In this document: positions 1 to 7,971 of the stretch, in pieces
How positions within the stretch are numbered: position 1 is the stretch's first letter
How the letters are laid out: every line of letters begins with the position of its first letter
Source of the DNA: an uncultured Bacteroidales bacterium
GTDB taxonomy: Bacteria; Bacteroidota; Bacteroidia; Bacteroidales; UBA932
Reading direction: 5' to 3'
NCBI GenBank assembly: GCA_947302175.1
Contig: CAMYVB010000001.1
Coordinates: 1 to 64,000, forward strand
Length of the DNA: 64,000 nucleotides
Program-made: the position numbers and the translations under genes
Notes under the pieces: model-generated
What the model was told of the DNA's origin: nothing
Seen by the model: the letters and a program-made list of their open reading frames with translations, nothing else
Databases searched by the model: none

Positions 1-88
1 ATCGCGGTTATGGCGGGATTAATGGTGACAATAATAAATTAGATGATCATATACTCATTTTAGTTGCCATACAAAAATTGAACTACAC

Positions 89-700
89 ATGTTTACGCTT
101 ATCAATTTACCTTACGCGCCGGACGCTCTGGAGCCGGTGATTAGCGCGCAAACTCTGGGATTCCATCACGGCAAACATCTCCAGGGGTACGTGAATAACC
201 TTAATGCACTGTTACCTGGGAGCCGGTTCGAAGGTTTGGACTTGGAGGAGATTGTGTGGCTCGCGGATCCTGATGGGGGCGAGGCTCCCAATTCTGCAGT
301 CTTCAACAATGCGGGCCAGATACTGAACCACGATCTTTATTTTACACAGTTCGCGGCCTCTAAAGAGGGCAATGTCCCAACAGGTGCATTAGCCGAGCAG
401 ATTACCCGGCAGTGGGGCTCCTTCGAGGCTTTCCGGACTGAGTTCACATCCAAGGGCACTAGCCTTTTCGGCAGCGGCTGGGTTTGGCTGGCAGAAGTGC
501 CTGGCGGGTCTCTCGTCATCCTTCAGGAGCCCGGAGCCGGCAATCCTGTCACCAAGGGCCTTAAACCCCTCCTTACCTTTGATGTATGGGAGCACGCGTA
601 TTATTTAGACTTTCAGAACCGTCGGCCGGACCACTTAAATGCGCTATGGAGTATCGTCAATTGGGATGTAATCGAACGGCGGTATAATCATTCCTTTTAA
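89..700 (+). CDS. sodB: Superoxide dismutase, Fe/Mn family
   Basis: Cytoplasmic enzyme that converts superoxide to oxygen and hydrogen peroxide. The 203-residue length is normal for the family. By alignment with E. coli SodB the four metal ligands are H26 (in FHHGKH), H81 (NHDLYF), D165 and H169 (DVWEHAYY). Gln77 in the AGQ segment before the second ligand is the position that favours iron, although related Bacteroidales enzymes can be cambialistic (work with Fe or Mn). No clear Shine-Dalgarno sequence precedes the ATG. It is the only complete housekeeping-type gene at this edge and is followed 12 bases later by a broken fabD start. The family is secure; the metal preference is inference. Confidence 0.95.
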   Translation: MFTLINLPYAPDALEPVISAQTLGFHHGKHLQGYVNNLNALLPGSRFEGLDLEEIVWLADPDGGEAPNSAVFNNAGQILNHDLYFTQFAASKEGNVPTGALAEQITRQWGSFEAFRTEFTSKGTSLFGSGWVWLAEVPGGSLVILQEPGAGNPVTKGLKPLLTFDVWEHAYYLDFQNRRPDHLNALWSIVNWDVIERRYNHSF

Positions 701-712
701 TTATTTGTTGAT

Positions 713-853
713 ATGGCAAAGGCATATGTGTTTCCGGGTCAGGGGGCCCAGTTCGTTGGAATGGGCAAGGACCTTTATGAGAGGGATTTGAGGGCGAGGG
801 AGCTGTTTGAGCGGGCGAATGAGCCGCTGGAGGAGGATATACTGGTGTTATGA
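713..853 (+). pseudogene. fabD: 5' fragment of fabD (malonyl-CoA:ACP transacylase)
   Basis: A 46-residue reading frame too short to have been listed as a gene. It starts MAKAYVFPGQGAQFVGMGKD, the FabD signature start including the GQGAQ nucleophile-elbow region. The match holds to about residue 36, then the sequence diverges and ends at a TGA. Full FabD is about 300 residues and its catalytic Ser and His lie downstream, so this piece cannot be active. The stop overlaps the start of the next gene (ATGA), so ribosomes translating the fragment could re-initiate there. It is most likely a recombination scar; the working fabD should be elsewhere in the genome. Confidence 0.8.
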
Positions 854-1080
854 CGCAGGATGAGAGGTGGATGGCTCGATGGCAGGAGGTCATGGACTTC
901 ATGGCGGAGAATCATCGGCGTCCTTCGAAATTCGTGGATGAGGAGCGGGGCATGCGGAATTGGTGGAAGCATCAGCAGAAGTTGTTGAATGCAGGGACGC
1001 TGAAGGAGGAGCGGGTGGAGATGTTTAGGAAGTTGGTGGAGGTGGGGGAGAAATATAGGAGGGTGAATCAGTATCAGTGA
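850..1080 (+). CDS. Small helicase-associated (HA) domain protein
   Basis: A 76-residue protein that is essentially one helicase-associated domain (PF03457 type). It shows the spaced Trp pattern, RRPSKF, a central WWKHQQ and a helical ER...F..L end. In large helicases these repeats are thought to contact nucleic acid; here no helicase motor is present. The ATG overlaps the stop of the fabD fragment, and a GGAGGAGG stretch 13-20 bases upstream lies inside that fragment. Translation is therefore probably coupled to the fragment or started from within it. Family assignment is from sequence pattern only; the function of single-domain versions is unknown to me. Confidence 0.6.
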   Translation: MTQDERWMARWQEVMDFMAENHRRPSKFVDEERGMRNWWKHQQKLLNAGTLKEERVEMFRKLVEVGEKYRRVNQYQ

Positions 1081-1159
1081 GTGAAGAGGGGAGTTTTTCG
1101 GCGGGAGGCGGTAAAGAATGAAGAAAGTACGATATTGTTGTGAAAAAATGATTTGATTT

Positions 1160-2026
1160 ATGACTCAGAAACATAAAATACAGTTATTCGAAGACCAGAA
1201 GATTCGTACCGTTTGGGACGATGAACTGGAGGAATGGTACTTCTCTATTGTTGATGTGTGCGGTGTTTTGACGGAACAGAATACCTCACGCGGGGCCAGT
1301 ACCTACTGGGCTGTGCTGAAAAGCAGGATGTTAGAAGAAGGAGCTGGTGAACTGCTTACAAAATGTAAGCAGTTGAAGATGCGGGCTGCTGACGGCAAGA
1401 TGCGTTCTACAGATGCTGCTGATACCGCACAAATGTTCCGTATTATCCAGAGCATTCCCTCGAAAAAGGCAGAGCCCTTAAAGCAATGGATGGCTTTAGT
1501 GGCCAAAGAGCGATTGGACCAGATGTCAGACCCGGAGTTGTCAATCAATCAGGCTATACGTGACTGGCAGAGAAAGGGCTATTCAGAGAGTTGGATCAAT
1601 AACCGTGTCAAGAGCATTGAGGTACGCAAGGGTCTGACCGACGAGTGGGAACGTGCTGGCGTCCAGCAAGGACAAGAATATGCATCGCTTACCGACATCA
1701 TCACGCGCGAGTGGAGCGGCAAGACAACCCGTCAGTACAAACAGTTCAAGGGCTTGAAGAAAGAGAGCTTGCGCGACAACATGACGAATACCGAACTTAT
1801 CTTGAACATGCTGGCTGAGAGTGCCGCTACCGACTTGTCGAAGGAGAAGAACCCCCAGGGCTATAGTCAGAGTGCGAAGATAGCGAAGAAAGGTGGTAGT
1901 GTGGCCAAGGCAGCACGCGATAAGTTGGAGTCTCAGCTCGGTCATTCGGTGATTTCGCCCACTAAGGCTGCGGACTACCTGCTTCCAGCTGGGGACGTGC
2001 AGGCGTTGCCGGAAGACGGGCAATGA
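1160..2026 (+). CDS. BRO-N / DinD-type phage antirepressor-like protein
   Basis: A 288-residue protein with an N-terminal BRO-N-like domain (residues about 5-120: VWDDELEEWYFSIVDVCGVL, then a KQLKMRAADGK stretch and QSIPSKKAEPLKQWMA). A helical middle and a basic C-terminal part with QSAKIAKKGGSVAKAARDKL follow, as in DinD and large-phage antirepressor relatives. Such proteins bind DNA or repressors in phages and some are damage-inducible. The frame ends in PAGDVQALPEDGQ. The +1 frame continues without a stop into a TGQVSGNVAGNV linker and the following winged helix, so this gene may be frameshifted. Family call moderately sure; role unknown here. Confidence 0.75.
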   Translation: MTQKHKIQLFEDQKIRTVWDDELEEWYFSIVDVCGVLTEQNTSRGASTYWAVLKSRMLEEGAGELLTKCKQLKMRAADGKMRSTDAADTAQMFRIIQSIPSKKAEPLKQWMALVAKERLDQMSDPELSINQAIRDWQRKGYSESWINNRVKSIEVRKGLTDEWERAGVQQGQEYASLTDIITREWSGKTTRQYKQFKGLKKESLRDNMTNTELILNMLAESAATDLSKEKNPQGYSQSAKIAKKGGSVAKAARDKLESQLGHSVISPTKAADYLLPAGDVQALPEDGQ

Positions 2027-2060
2027 GACAGGTCAAGTATCAGGCAATGTAGCGGGCAAT

Positions 2061-2291
2061 GTGAAGCGATTAATTCTTGCTATAGGGAATGATACGCTTA
2101 CTCGCGATGAGATAATGTTGCGTTTGGATTTGAAGGGAAGCGGTAATTTCAGGGCTTCCTATCTTTATCCTGCCATGGAGCAAGGGTATGTAGCAAAACT
2201 CTATCCAGAATCCGAAAAACGTCGTGACCAGGCGTATTATCTAACTCCTAAAGGGTTTGAACTGCTTCCAGGATTGAATAAAGAGAAGTGA
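2061..2291 (+). CDS. Detached winged-helix domain (Fic/antirepressor C-terminal type)
   Basis: A 76-residue frame with a GTG start encoding a winged-helix-like domain (LTRDEIMLRLDLKGSGNFR, then YLTPKGFELL). This module is usually the C-terminus of Fic or antirepressor-like proteins, preceded by repeats such as TGQVTGQV. That linker (NETGQVSGNVAGNV) lies in the same frame directly upstream at about 2022-2063 and is open back into the end of the BRO-like gene. I read it as the severed C-terminal half of a longer protein that lost its frame. It could still be made alone from the GTG, but no good ribosome site is visible. Confidence 0.5.
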   Translation: MKRLILAIGNDTLTRDEIMLRLDLKGSGNFRASYLYPAMEQGYVAKLYPESEKRRDQAYYLTPKGFELLPGLNKEK

Positions 2292-2310
2292 AAATAAAAA
2301 GATATAGAAT

Positions 2311-2568
2311 ATGTTCACTTTAGATAAGTTTATCGCTGATTCGGTGACGTTTCGGCCGGTCAGTATGTTTGAGCCGGATATTAAGGCTAATGCGGAGACG
2401 CTGACTCGTGAGATAAAGGGGAAGAGGGTGTGTGTGATTGGTGGGGCCGGTTCCATTGGTTCCAGCTTTATCAAGGCGGTGCTGCGTTTCGAGCCGGCGT
2501 CGGTGGTGGTTGTTGACCTTAATGAGAACGGGCTCGCGGAGTGGTACGCTGCGTACTATGTACGCTAG
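2311..2568 (+). pseudogene. 5' fragment of a CapD-type nucleotide-sugar dehydratase
   Basis: An 85-residue N-terminal piece ending at a TAG just after the first Rossmann unit. The NAD-binding loop GGAGSIGSSF is followed by a beta strand ending in VVVVDLNENGL, as in polysaccharide biosynthesis proteins related to UDP-GlcNAc 4,6-dehydratases (PF02719). These are normally about 330-400 residues with Tyr-Lys catalytic residues further on, which are missing. It is not a copy of the intact FlaA1-like dehydratase at 24,628, whose matching segment differs. The start and ribosome region look intact, so this is a 3' truncation, probably left from a capsule or O-antigen locus. Confidence 0.75.
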
Positions 2569-2653
2569 TTGAGAGTTAAGAGTTCTTGGATGAGCCAAGC
2601 GGCAGAGCCGAGCGGAGAGACAGTTTAAGGGTTTTAAGAATTTAAGAAAAAAT

Positions 2654-2698
2654 ATGGACGAGATAAAGACTAAAGCGGATTTGCAGTTTAGTAGGTGA
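2654..2698 (+). other. 14-residue open frame, possible fragment of another gene start
   Basis: In the gap between the dehydratase fragment and the AAA ATPase lies an ATG frame encoding MDEIKTKADLQFSR and a stop. The lead-in (AAGAAAAAAT then ATG) resembles a translation start. Because neighbouring fragments also keep an intact start and lose the rest, this may be another clipped gene start, but the peptide is too short to identify. The flanking bases 2569-2650 are a low-complexity run of GTTAAGAGTT / TTTTAAGAATTTAAG type. Confidence 0.25.
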
Positions 2699-2747
2699 AT
2701 AGAAGGTGATTTGAGGTAAAATTTGATTGGAAAAGACAAAAAGTTTG

Positions 2748-2801
2748 AAAATTATTCAGCCATGAAAATAAAAAGTTGTAATTTTGCGGCTGAATAATTT
2801 T
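2748..2801 (+). promoter_or_regulatory. Promoter with perfect 14-bp inverted repeat before the AAA/DUF234 ATPase
   Basis: AAAATTATTCAGCC (2748-2761) is repeated in perfect inverse as GGCTGAATAATTTT (2788-2801). Between the arms lies TAATTTTG (2779-2786), an exact match to the Bacteroidota -7 box TAnnTTTG; the only upstream TTTG (2744-2747) is too far away for standard spacing. The right arm would cover the start of transcription and ends 7 bases before the ATG at 2809. This layout fits an operator where a repressor, perhaps the gene product itself or a partner, blocks transcription; a 26-nt-loop RNA hairpin is the alternative. Confidence 0.5.
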
Positions 2802-2808
2802 AGAGAAT

Positions 2809-4269
2809 ATGAAGAATCTTATCATTGCAAGAGAGAAGGAACAGGCTGTATTTGAGCGGATTCTGAATGAACCGACAGCTCAGATGCTGGTGGTGTATGG
2901 TCGCAGAAGAACGGGAAAAACATTCCTGGTGAGGGAATATTTTGACGACCGTTTCGCGTTTAAGCACACTGCCGTGTCGCCCATGGAGCTGAAGGATCGA
3001 GACAATGAGGGAGAGCTGCTCTATCGTGTGCAGCTGAATGAGTTCGCGGCATCGTTGCGTAAATATGGCAGCAAGGACGAGAGCCCCATCAAGGATTGGT
3101 TTGAGGCTTTCCATCGGTTGGAGGCACTGCTGGAGAAGAAGCGTGGCAAGGGTAAGATGGTGGTGTTCATAGACGAACTGCCATGGCTGGACACCCCGAG
3201 GGTCAATTTCCTGTCGGCATTTGAACACTTCTGGAACGACTGGGGTTCGGGAAAGCACAACTTGCTGCTGATTGTGTGCGGAAGTGCTACGAGCTGGATG
3301 CTGGACAACCTGATCAACAACAAGGGCGGGCTATATGGCAGGACGAACTGCGAGATGCACCTGCATCCGTTTACGCTGGCAGAGACGGAGACGTATTTGC
3401 ACAAGCGTGAAGTGACGCTGGACCGCTATGACGTGGTGCAGACATATATGCTGACGGGCGGGGTGGCTTATTATCTGTCGTATTTCCAGCCGGGGCTGTC
3501 GCTGGCGGAGAATATCGATGCGGTTTTCTTTGCGGAGAACGGATTCTTGCAGACGGAGTATGACCGGCTGTTCACATCGTTGTTTGCAGGCAATGAGGGC
3601 TACAGGCGGATTGTGGAGGTGCTTAGCGTTAACCGCTACGGGCTGACGCGCGATGCGCTGGCAGAGAAAGTGGGAATGAAGACAGGTGGGACGCTGAGCG
3701 ACATGCTGAAGGCATTGGTGAAGAGCGACCTGGTGAGTGTGTACTGGAACTTCGGGGAGTCGAAGCGGACGCAATACTATAAGCTGACGGATATGTTCTG
3801 CCTGTTCTATCTGGGCTTTGTGCAGAAGAACCCATCGAGCAACAGGACGTATTGGTACGACAACCAGAACAGCCCGAAGCTCAATTCGTGGCGTGGAAGG
3901 GCGTTTGAGGATGTATGTTTTGTGCATCAGATGGAGGTGAAGAGGGCGCTGGGCGTCAGTGGTGTGCAGGCTGAGGTGTACCCGTGGCATGCGACGGCAG
4001 AAGGGAATGTGGCAGGGGCGCAGATAGACATGCTGATTGACAGGGCTGACAGGGTGTTGAACCTGTGCGAGATGAAGTTCTCGCAGGATGACTTTGTGAT
4101 TTCGAAGAATTATGACGAGCGGCTGCGCAGGAAGATTGTAAGGCTTCAGCAGGAGACTGGTGGCAAGCGGAATGTGCAGGTGACGCTGGTGACAACATTC
4201 GGGCTGAAGAAGAATATGTACAGCAGTCGTGTGCAGCGGGTGGTGACACTGGAGGAGTTGTTTGGGTAA
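2809..4269 (+). CDS. AAA-family ATPase with C-terminal DUF234 nuclease-like domain
   Basis: 486 residues. N-terminal P-loop ATPase of the ATPase_2 (PF01637) type: Walker A GRRRTGKT at residues 31-38, Walker B VVFIDELPWLD with D122-E123. A winged-helix-like middle (LTRDALAEKVGMKTGGTLSD) and a C-terminal DUF234 region follow. D407 in AQIDMLID and E421-x-K423 in CEMKF give a PD-(D/E)xK-like nuclease pattern. Members are common, often multicopy, in Bacteroidales genomes and their job is not established. The gene is alone, behind its own palindromic promoter. Family is secure; the nuclease idea is inferred from the motif only. Confidence 0.85.
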   Translation: MKNLIIAREKEQAVFERILNEPTAQMLVVYGRRRTGKTFLVREYFDDRFAFKHTAVSPMELKDRDNEGELLYRVQLNEFAASLRKYGSKDESPIKDWFEAFHRLEALLEKKRGKGKMVVFIDELPWLDTPRVNFLSAFEHFWNDWGSGKHNLLLIVCGSATSWMLDNLINNKGGLYGRTNCEMHLHPFTLAETETYLHKREVTLDRYDVVQTYMLTGGVAYYLSYFQPGLSLAENIDAVFFAENGFLQTEYDRLFTSLFAGNEGYRRIVEVLSVNRYGLTRDALAEKVGMKTGGTLSDMLKALVKSDLVSVYWNFGESKRTQYYKLTDMFCLFYLGFVQKNPSSNRTYWYDNQNSPKLNSWRGRAFEDVCFVHQMEVKRALGVSGVQAEVYPWHATAEGNVAGAQIDMLIDRADRVLNLCEMKFSQDDFVISKNYDERLRRKIVRLQQETGGKRNVQVTLVTTFGLKKNMYSSRVQRVVTLEELFG

Positions 4270-4417
4270 TAACGATAACGTTACCCTTCTTGAGACCCTG
4301 TGTTAACCTTCGGTTTTCCTCCTCCTTGCAAGGCATAGCTCATGCGGAGTGGTATAAGAGAACATCAATGCGTAAGGTGGAGGCTGAAATGCGTTATTCG
4401 CTGATTGTGTCGCTGGT

Positions 4418-4573
4418 ATGTGGCGAAAAACTTATAATGATGGGTTTATTGGTGTGTTGACGACTATGAACGATTTGGGTGAAAAGCATCCTGATGTGGT
4501 TTTTGTTTATCCGATACAAATAGCGTTGTTGGGGCCGTATGTTGGGAAAGAAGCCCAAGCAACGAGTGAATAG
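4418..4573 (+). pseudogene. Possible fragment of UDP-GlcNAc 2-epimerase (wecB-like)
   Basis: A 51-residue frame (MWRKTYNDGF ... KEAQATSE) whose layout matches the middle of WecB. RKTYNDGF stands where HRRENxGxGF is expected, and KHPDVVFVYPIQ stands where HPDVxxVYPVHLNPNV is expected. Key histidines are gone, so it is decayed. It fills the otherwise gene-free 4270-4581 gap; the rest of that gap (4270-4417) shows no recognisable product. Together with the dehydratase fragment it suggests an eroded polysaccharide locus. The match is by eye over a short stretch, so it is tentative. Confidence 0.4.
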
Positions 4574-4581
4574 TTCTGAGG

Positions 4582-7500
4582 ATGACGACGGAGATCCCAT
4601 ACAACTTCATGCCGGCGGAGCAGCATTTCGGTTCGCCTGGAGAGTTGCTTGATGCGGTCGGGCATTATCAGCAGACGCGTTCTTTTGCGGATGGTGATGA
4701 GCGTTTCAATGCGCCGGAGAATAAATTTGAGAAGTTGTCAAAAGGGGATGGCGGGTTCGTCTTGATGCCGATAGCAAGGGACTATGCTTTCCTGTATCGT
4801 GGGCAGGGCGTTTTTTACAATCCGTGCGTACCCACTCTATTCCGCACAAAGCGGGATCCGGACTCGTTGTTCTTGGAGCGTATGCGCGTTGTGGAGTTTG
4901 AACTGATGCTCAAACAGTACCCGTCGGTTCAATACTTCGAGCAGGAACGTTTTGAGGTGGATTATGTGGGGCTGGCGCAGCATTATGGGCTGAATACGGA
5001 CGTGCTGGATTTGACTAGCGACATCCGTGCGGCGTTGTTCTTCGCCATGTGTGATTATGAGCGGGTGGCGGATTGCTATCATCCCAAGTTTGAGGATAAG
5101 GAGTATGTGGGCTATGTGTATGCTTATCCTGTCATCGGCGAGATTATGAACTGCCGGGGAATTATGGATGGCAATTTCCTTATGCATGATCTCCGGGTAA
5201 TCGGCCTGCAGCCGTTCTCGCGCCCGGGCTCGCAACGAGGGTTCTCATTGCATGTGGATGAGACGAAACCGTTCAAGGCATATCTATATTCCTTCTCATA
5301 TACCAAACAAGATTCTGAGGTGTATTATGAAGAGATGATTAATAAGCGCCGCATATGGGATAAGGACTTTATAGTAGAGAAGACCAAGCTCATACGAGAT
5401 ACAGACGTTTTGTCCATTGATGCTCTTGTTCTGGCAACTAAGCGATTTGGAGGGAAGAGTTCTGTGGCTCAAATGCAAAGGCGGATGAATGCGCTGGGAG
5501 TTCATTTCTCAAGTATGGTTCCGTGGGCGCTTTCTAATGATGAGAGGTCGGAGCTTGCTAAACAGTTTGGAGCAGGGCAGAAGAATGCGATTAATGCTCA
5601 GATAGAACAGAGACCGTCTCAGGCGGGTGGAGCTATGAGTCCAGTCACTTCGTTGTCTTTTGTTGGGCAGCAGCTTATGCTCCAAACCATACAGGGCGGA
5701 GATCCATGCATAGATGGGTATGATTCAGGCATCCGCTTCAAGTTGGAGGACAATCCTCCTATGATTGGCTGGGGCTTTGATATGAACCGGCCGCAAACTA
5801 TTCCCGATCGGGAAGGAAAAGTTACGGCATTTGATGGCGTTCTTAAGGCGCCGGAGGTGTGTTCAGCAGATGCCGTGAACAGAAGAGAGTCACTTCGGAA
5901 GAAGGTGAAAAAAGCCACCAGGCCCTTTAAGCCGCTACCTTGGTTTGTTACGAATGACGGAGAGATGCTGACCGAAGCAGAAACGTTCTTCAGAAAACAT
6001 GAGGAGTTTGCTGAAGCTGTCAGGTCAGGTAATATAGAGCAGGCAGAGGATTTGGATGCGGATTTGATGGCGATGGCAGGAGCTGACGGGCATATAGATT
6101 TGAAAAAGGCCCGGATGGTGAATCCTCGCATATTAGTTTGGTATATGTCCAACCGCGCCATCTTAAAGTTACAGCAAAGGCGTGTTGAGGAGGCGGCGTT
6201 TTGTATGAATGATTCTGCGCGAATCATGCATAAAAGCGGGTTGGATCAGGATATCTACTTTATGCTGGATAGCCTGGCACAAAGCCGAGGGCAGCACGAC
6301 ATCTTTTCGAGCCCGTTTGAATTGGCCTGCGATTATCTAATGATGGCTGTGATAGGGCAGTACTCCTTTTTGTCTATTTCACTGTCATTCCTTTGGAAGG
6401 CCAAGACCATCTTTACAAAGCTGGGACATGCAGATGTCGCCCGTTTCATTCATGGACTGATAGGGATGCAGTGCTCACTCTTGGCTGAAGTGTTTAAAGC
6501 AGGAGACCCGGAGGGCGCAGCCTTGTTCGGGGAGTATGCAGAATCTTTGAAAGGTATTGAATTGCTTGTCCCAGATCCGGAAGCTCCAAGGAAGCTGGAG
6601 TGGCCCAAGAATCCTTTCGGAGGGCACAAAGGCTTTACTCTAGAACAGAGAAAGGAAATATACGGCCCTATGAATCCCCGTCTGGAGACGCTGGAAGATG
6701 AAAAGTTACTTTCAGGTCACTGGCCTACGTTCGATTATGAGGGATCGATGATGGCAAGGTTCGAACGGGAGACAGCTTCGTCTAAAGAGAATCTACCTAA
6801 TATCCTGGAGGTGCTGGACATCCTTTGTTATGAGGAAGAGAAGTATGCCCTGCGTTGCATGAATAACCGGTTGACCAGTGTTTTACTTGGAGATCCTCAT
6901 GATACTGATGGCGACCTGAACCGGGTAGTGGGAGGGGATGGCCGATATTTGTTTCTCCCCAAAGGTCTCATTAATGGTTTGTATTATCGTGGACAAACCA
7001 AATATGTAAATAAATGCAAGCCCTCTCTATATAGGGACAATAAGTCTGATAAAGAACTATTTATCGAGAGACTCAAACTTTGTGAGTTTTCCATCCTGCT
7101 GCAGAAGCATCCGTCCTCAAAACTGTTTGTTGAAGGATATGGAGATACGCTGAATGATGGCCACATGGAGAGCCACGAGATGTTCATTGATGAGGAAGCC
7201 CTGGCGCAGCACTATGGCATCTTAACTGAGTACTTGGATCTGACATCTGACAAATGGGTCGCGTCTTTCTTCGCCTGTACGGACTACCATCACACGCCCT
7301 CAGGTGAACGTGATGGTTATGTCAGGCACACTAGTGATGACAATGGCGTAATCTACATATATCAAGACCTTGAGGGGAAAAAGTATTCCGGAGAGTTGCA
7401 CCCTGTCGGTCTGCAACCTTTCTCCCGCCCTGTCCACCAGGCGGGCTATGTCCTGAAAATGGAGCAAGACCAGAACTTCAACGATAAGGCTCACGCTATC

Positions 7501-7845
7501 CATTTCCGATTCGACAGCGCTTGCTCCAGTATCATCTACTGGCTCTTTGACCGGTCCATGAAAATCCAGCCGGAAGAGGTTGTTGAGCTGAAAGCCAAAA
7601 GAATCGCAGAAGAAGCCACCACTTTTTCTCGTGCCGCCTACGAACTGGCCCATCGGCGATATTTCAGTGAATTGTCAGACGAGGCATTTTGGCACATGAT
7701 TGACGATTATGCCCTCAAGGTTCAGGATGCGCCTTTGGTAGACTTTACTCCGGAGGAACTTGAGAGGGCAAGACAAAACGATTTCGCCATCCAGAACGCC
7801 AGTCTTATGCGGCGTGTTATTAGCCGTCAAATTATGACATTTTAG
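4582..7845 (+). CDS. Large protein with two FRG domains
   Basis: 1087 residues with two copies of the FRG domain (PF08867). Copy one has LYRGQ (R73-G74-Q75), LAQHYG (131-136) and LDLTSDIRAALFFA. Copy two has YYRGQ (R803-G804-Q805), LAQHYG (874-879) and LDLTSDKWVASFFA. Each is followed by a matching GLQPFSRP segment, so the whole module is duplicated. The 500-residue middle is helical and looks TPR-like (RILVWYMSNRAILKLQQRR and similar), probably a protein-binding scaffold. There is no signal peptide or membrane segment. FRG domains are biochemically uncharacterised. It stands alone among gene fragments in low-GC-looking DNA, which fits a horizontally acquired effector, but no function can be named. 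Confidence 0.8.
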   Translation: MTTEIPYNFMPAEQHFGSPGELLDAVGHYQQTRSFADGDERFNAPENKFEKLSKGDGGFVLMPIARDYAFLYRGQGVFYNPCVPTLFRTKRDPDSLFLERMRVVEFELMLKQYPSVQYFEQERFEVDYVGLAQHYGLNTDVLDLTSDIRAALFFAMCDYERVADCYHPKFEDKEYVGYVYAYPVIGEIMNCRGIMDGNFLMHDLRVIGLQPFSRPGSQRGFSLHVDETKPFKAYLYSFSYTKQDSEVYYEEMINKRRIWDKDFIVEKTKLIRDTDVLSIDALVLATKRFGGKSSVAQMQRRMNALGVHFSSMVPWALSNDERSELAKQFGAGQKNAINAQIEQRPSQAGGAMSPVTSLSFVGQQLMLQTIQGGDPCIDGYDSGIRFKLEDNPPMIGWGFDMNRPQTIPDREGKVTAFDGVLKAPEVCSADAVNRRESLRKKVKKATRPFKPLPWFVTNDGEMLTEAETFFRKHEEFAEAVRSGNIEQAEDLDADLMAMAGADGHIDLKKARMVNPRILVWYMSNRAILKLQQRRVEEAAFCMNDSARIMHKSGLDQDIYFMLDSLAQSRGQHDIFSSPFELACDYLMMAVIGQYSFLSISLSFLWKAKTIFTKLGHADVARFIHGLIGMQCSLLAEVFKAGDPEGAALFGEYAESLKGIELLVPDPEAPRKLEWPKNPFGGHKGFTLEQRKEIYGPMNPRLETLEDEKLLSGHWPTFDYEGSMMARFERETASSKENLPNILEVLDILCYEEEKYALRCMNNRLTSVLLGDPHDTDGDLNRVVGGDGRYLFLPKGLINGLYYRGQTKYVNKCKPSLYRDNKSDKELFIERLKLCEFSILLQKHPSSKLFVEGYGDTLNDGHMESHEMFIDEEALAQHYGILTEYLDLTSDKWVASFFACTDYHHTPSGERDGYVRHTSDDNGVIYIYQDLEGKKYSGELHPVGLQPFSRPVHQAGYVLKMEQDQNFNDKAHAIHFRFDSACSSIIYWLFDRSMKIQPEEVVELKAKRIAEEATTFSRAAYELAHRRYFSELSDEAFWHMIDDYALKVQDAPLVDFTPEELERARQNDFAIQNASLMRRVISRQIMTF

Positions 7846-7971
7846 TTGCCAGGAGAATAGTGAACGACACAGTCATTAATAATTAAGCATTATGATGTGC
7901 ACGTCGGTAGATTCGGAGTATCCTTCGGGGCGCAGAGAATAAAACGATTAAAGTAATAATTAATTATTGGT

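Noticed and set aside
1..88. Gene upstream of sodB
   Set aside because: No start-to-stop frame with recognisable content; the stretch is AT-rich and likely holds the sodB promoter, but no exact box could be assigned.
7846..7971. Peptide MMCTSVDSEYPSGRRE before the 4-epimerase as another gene fragment
   Set aside because: Too short and without any family match or ribosome site; left as plain intergenic sequence.
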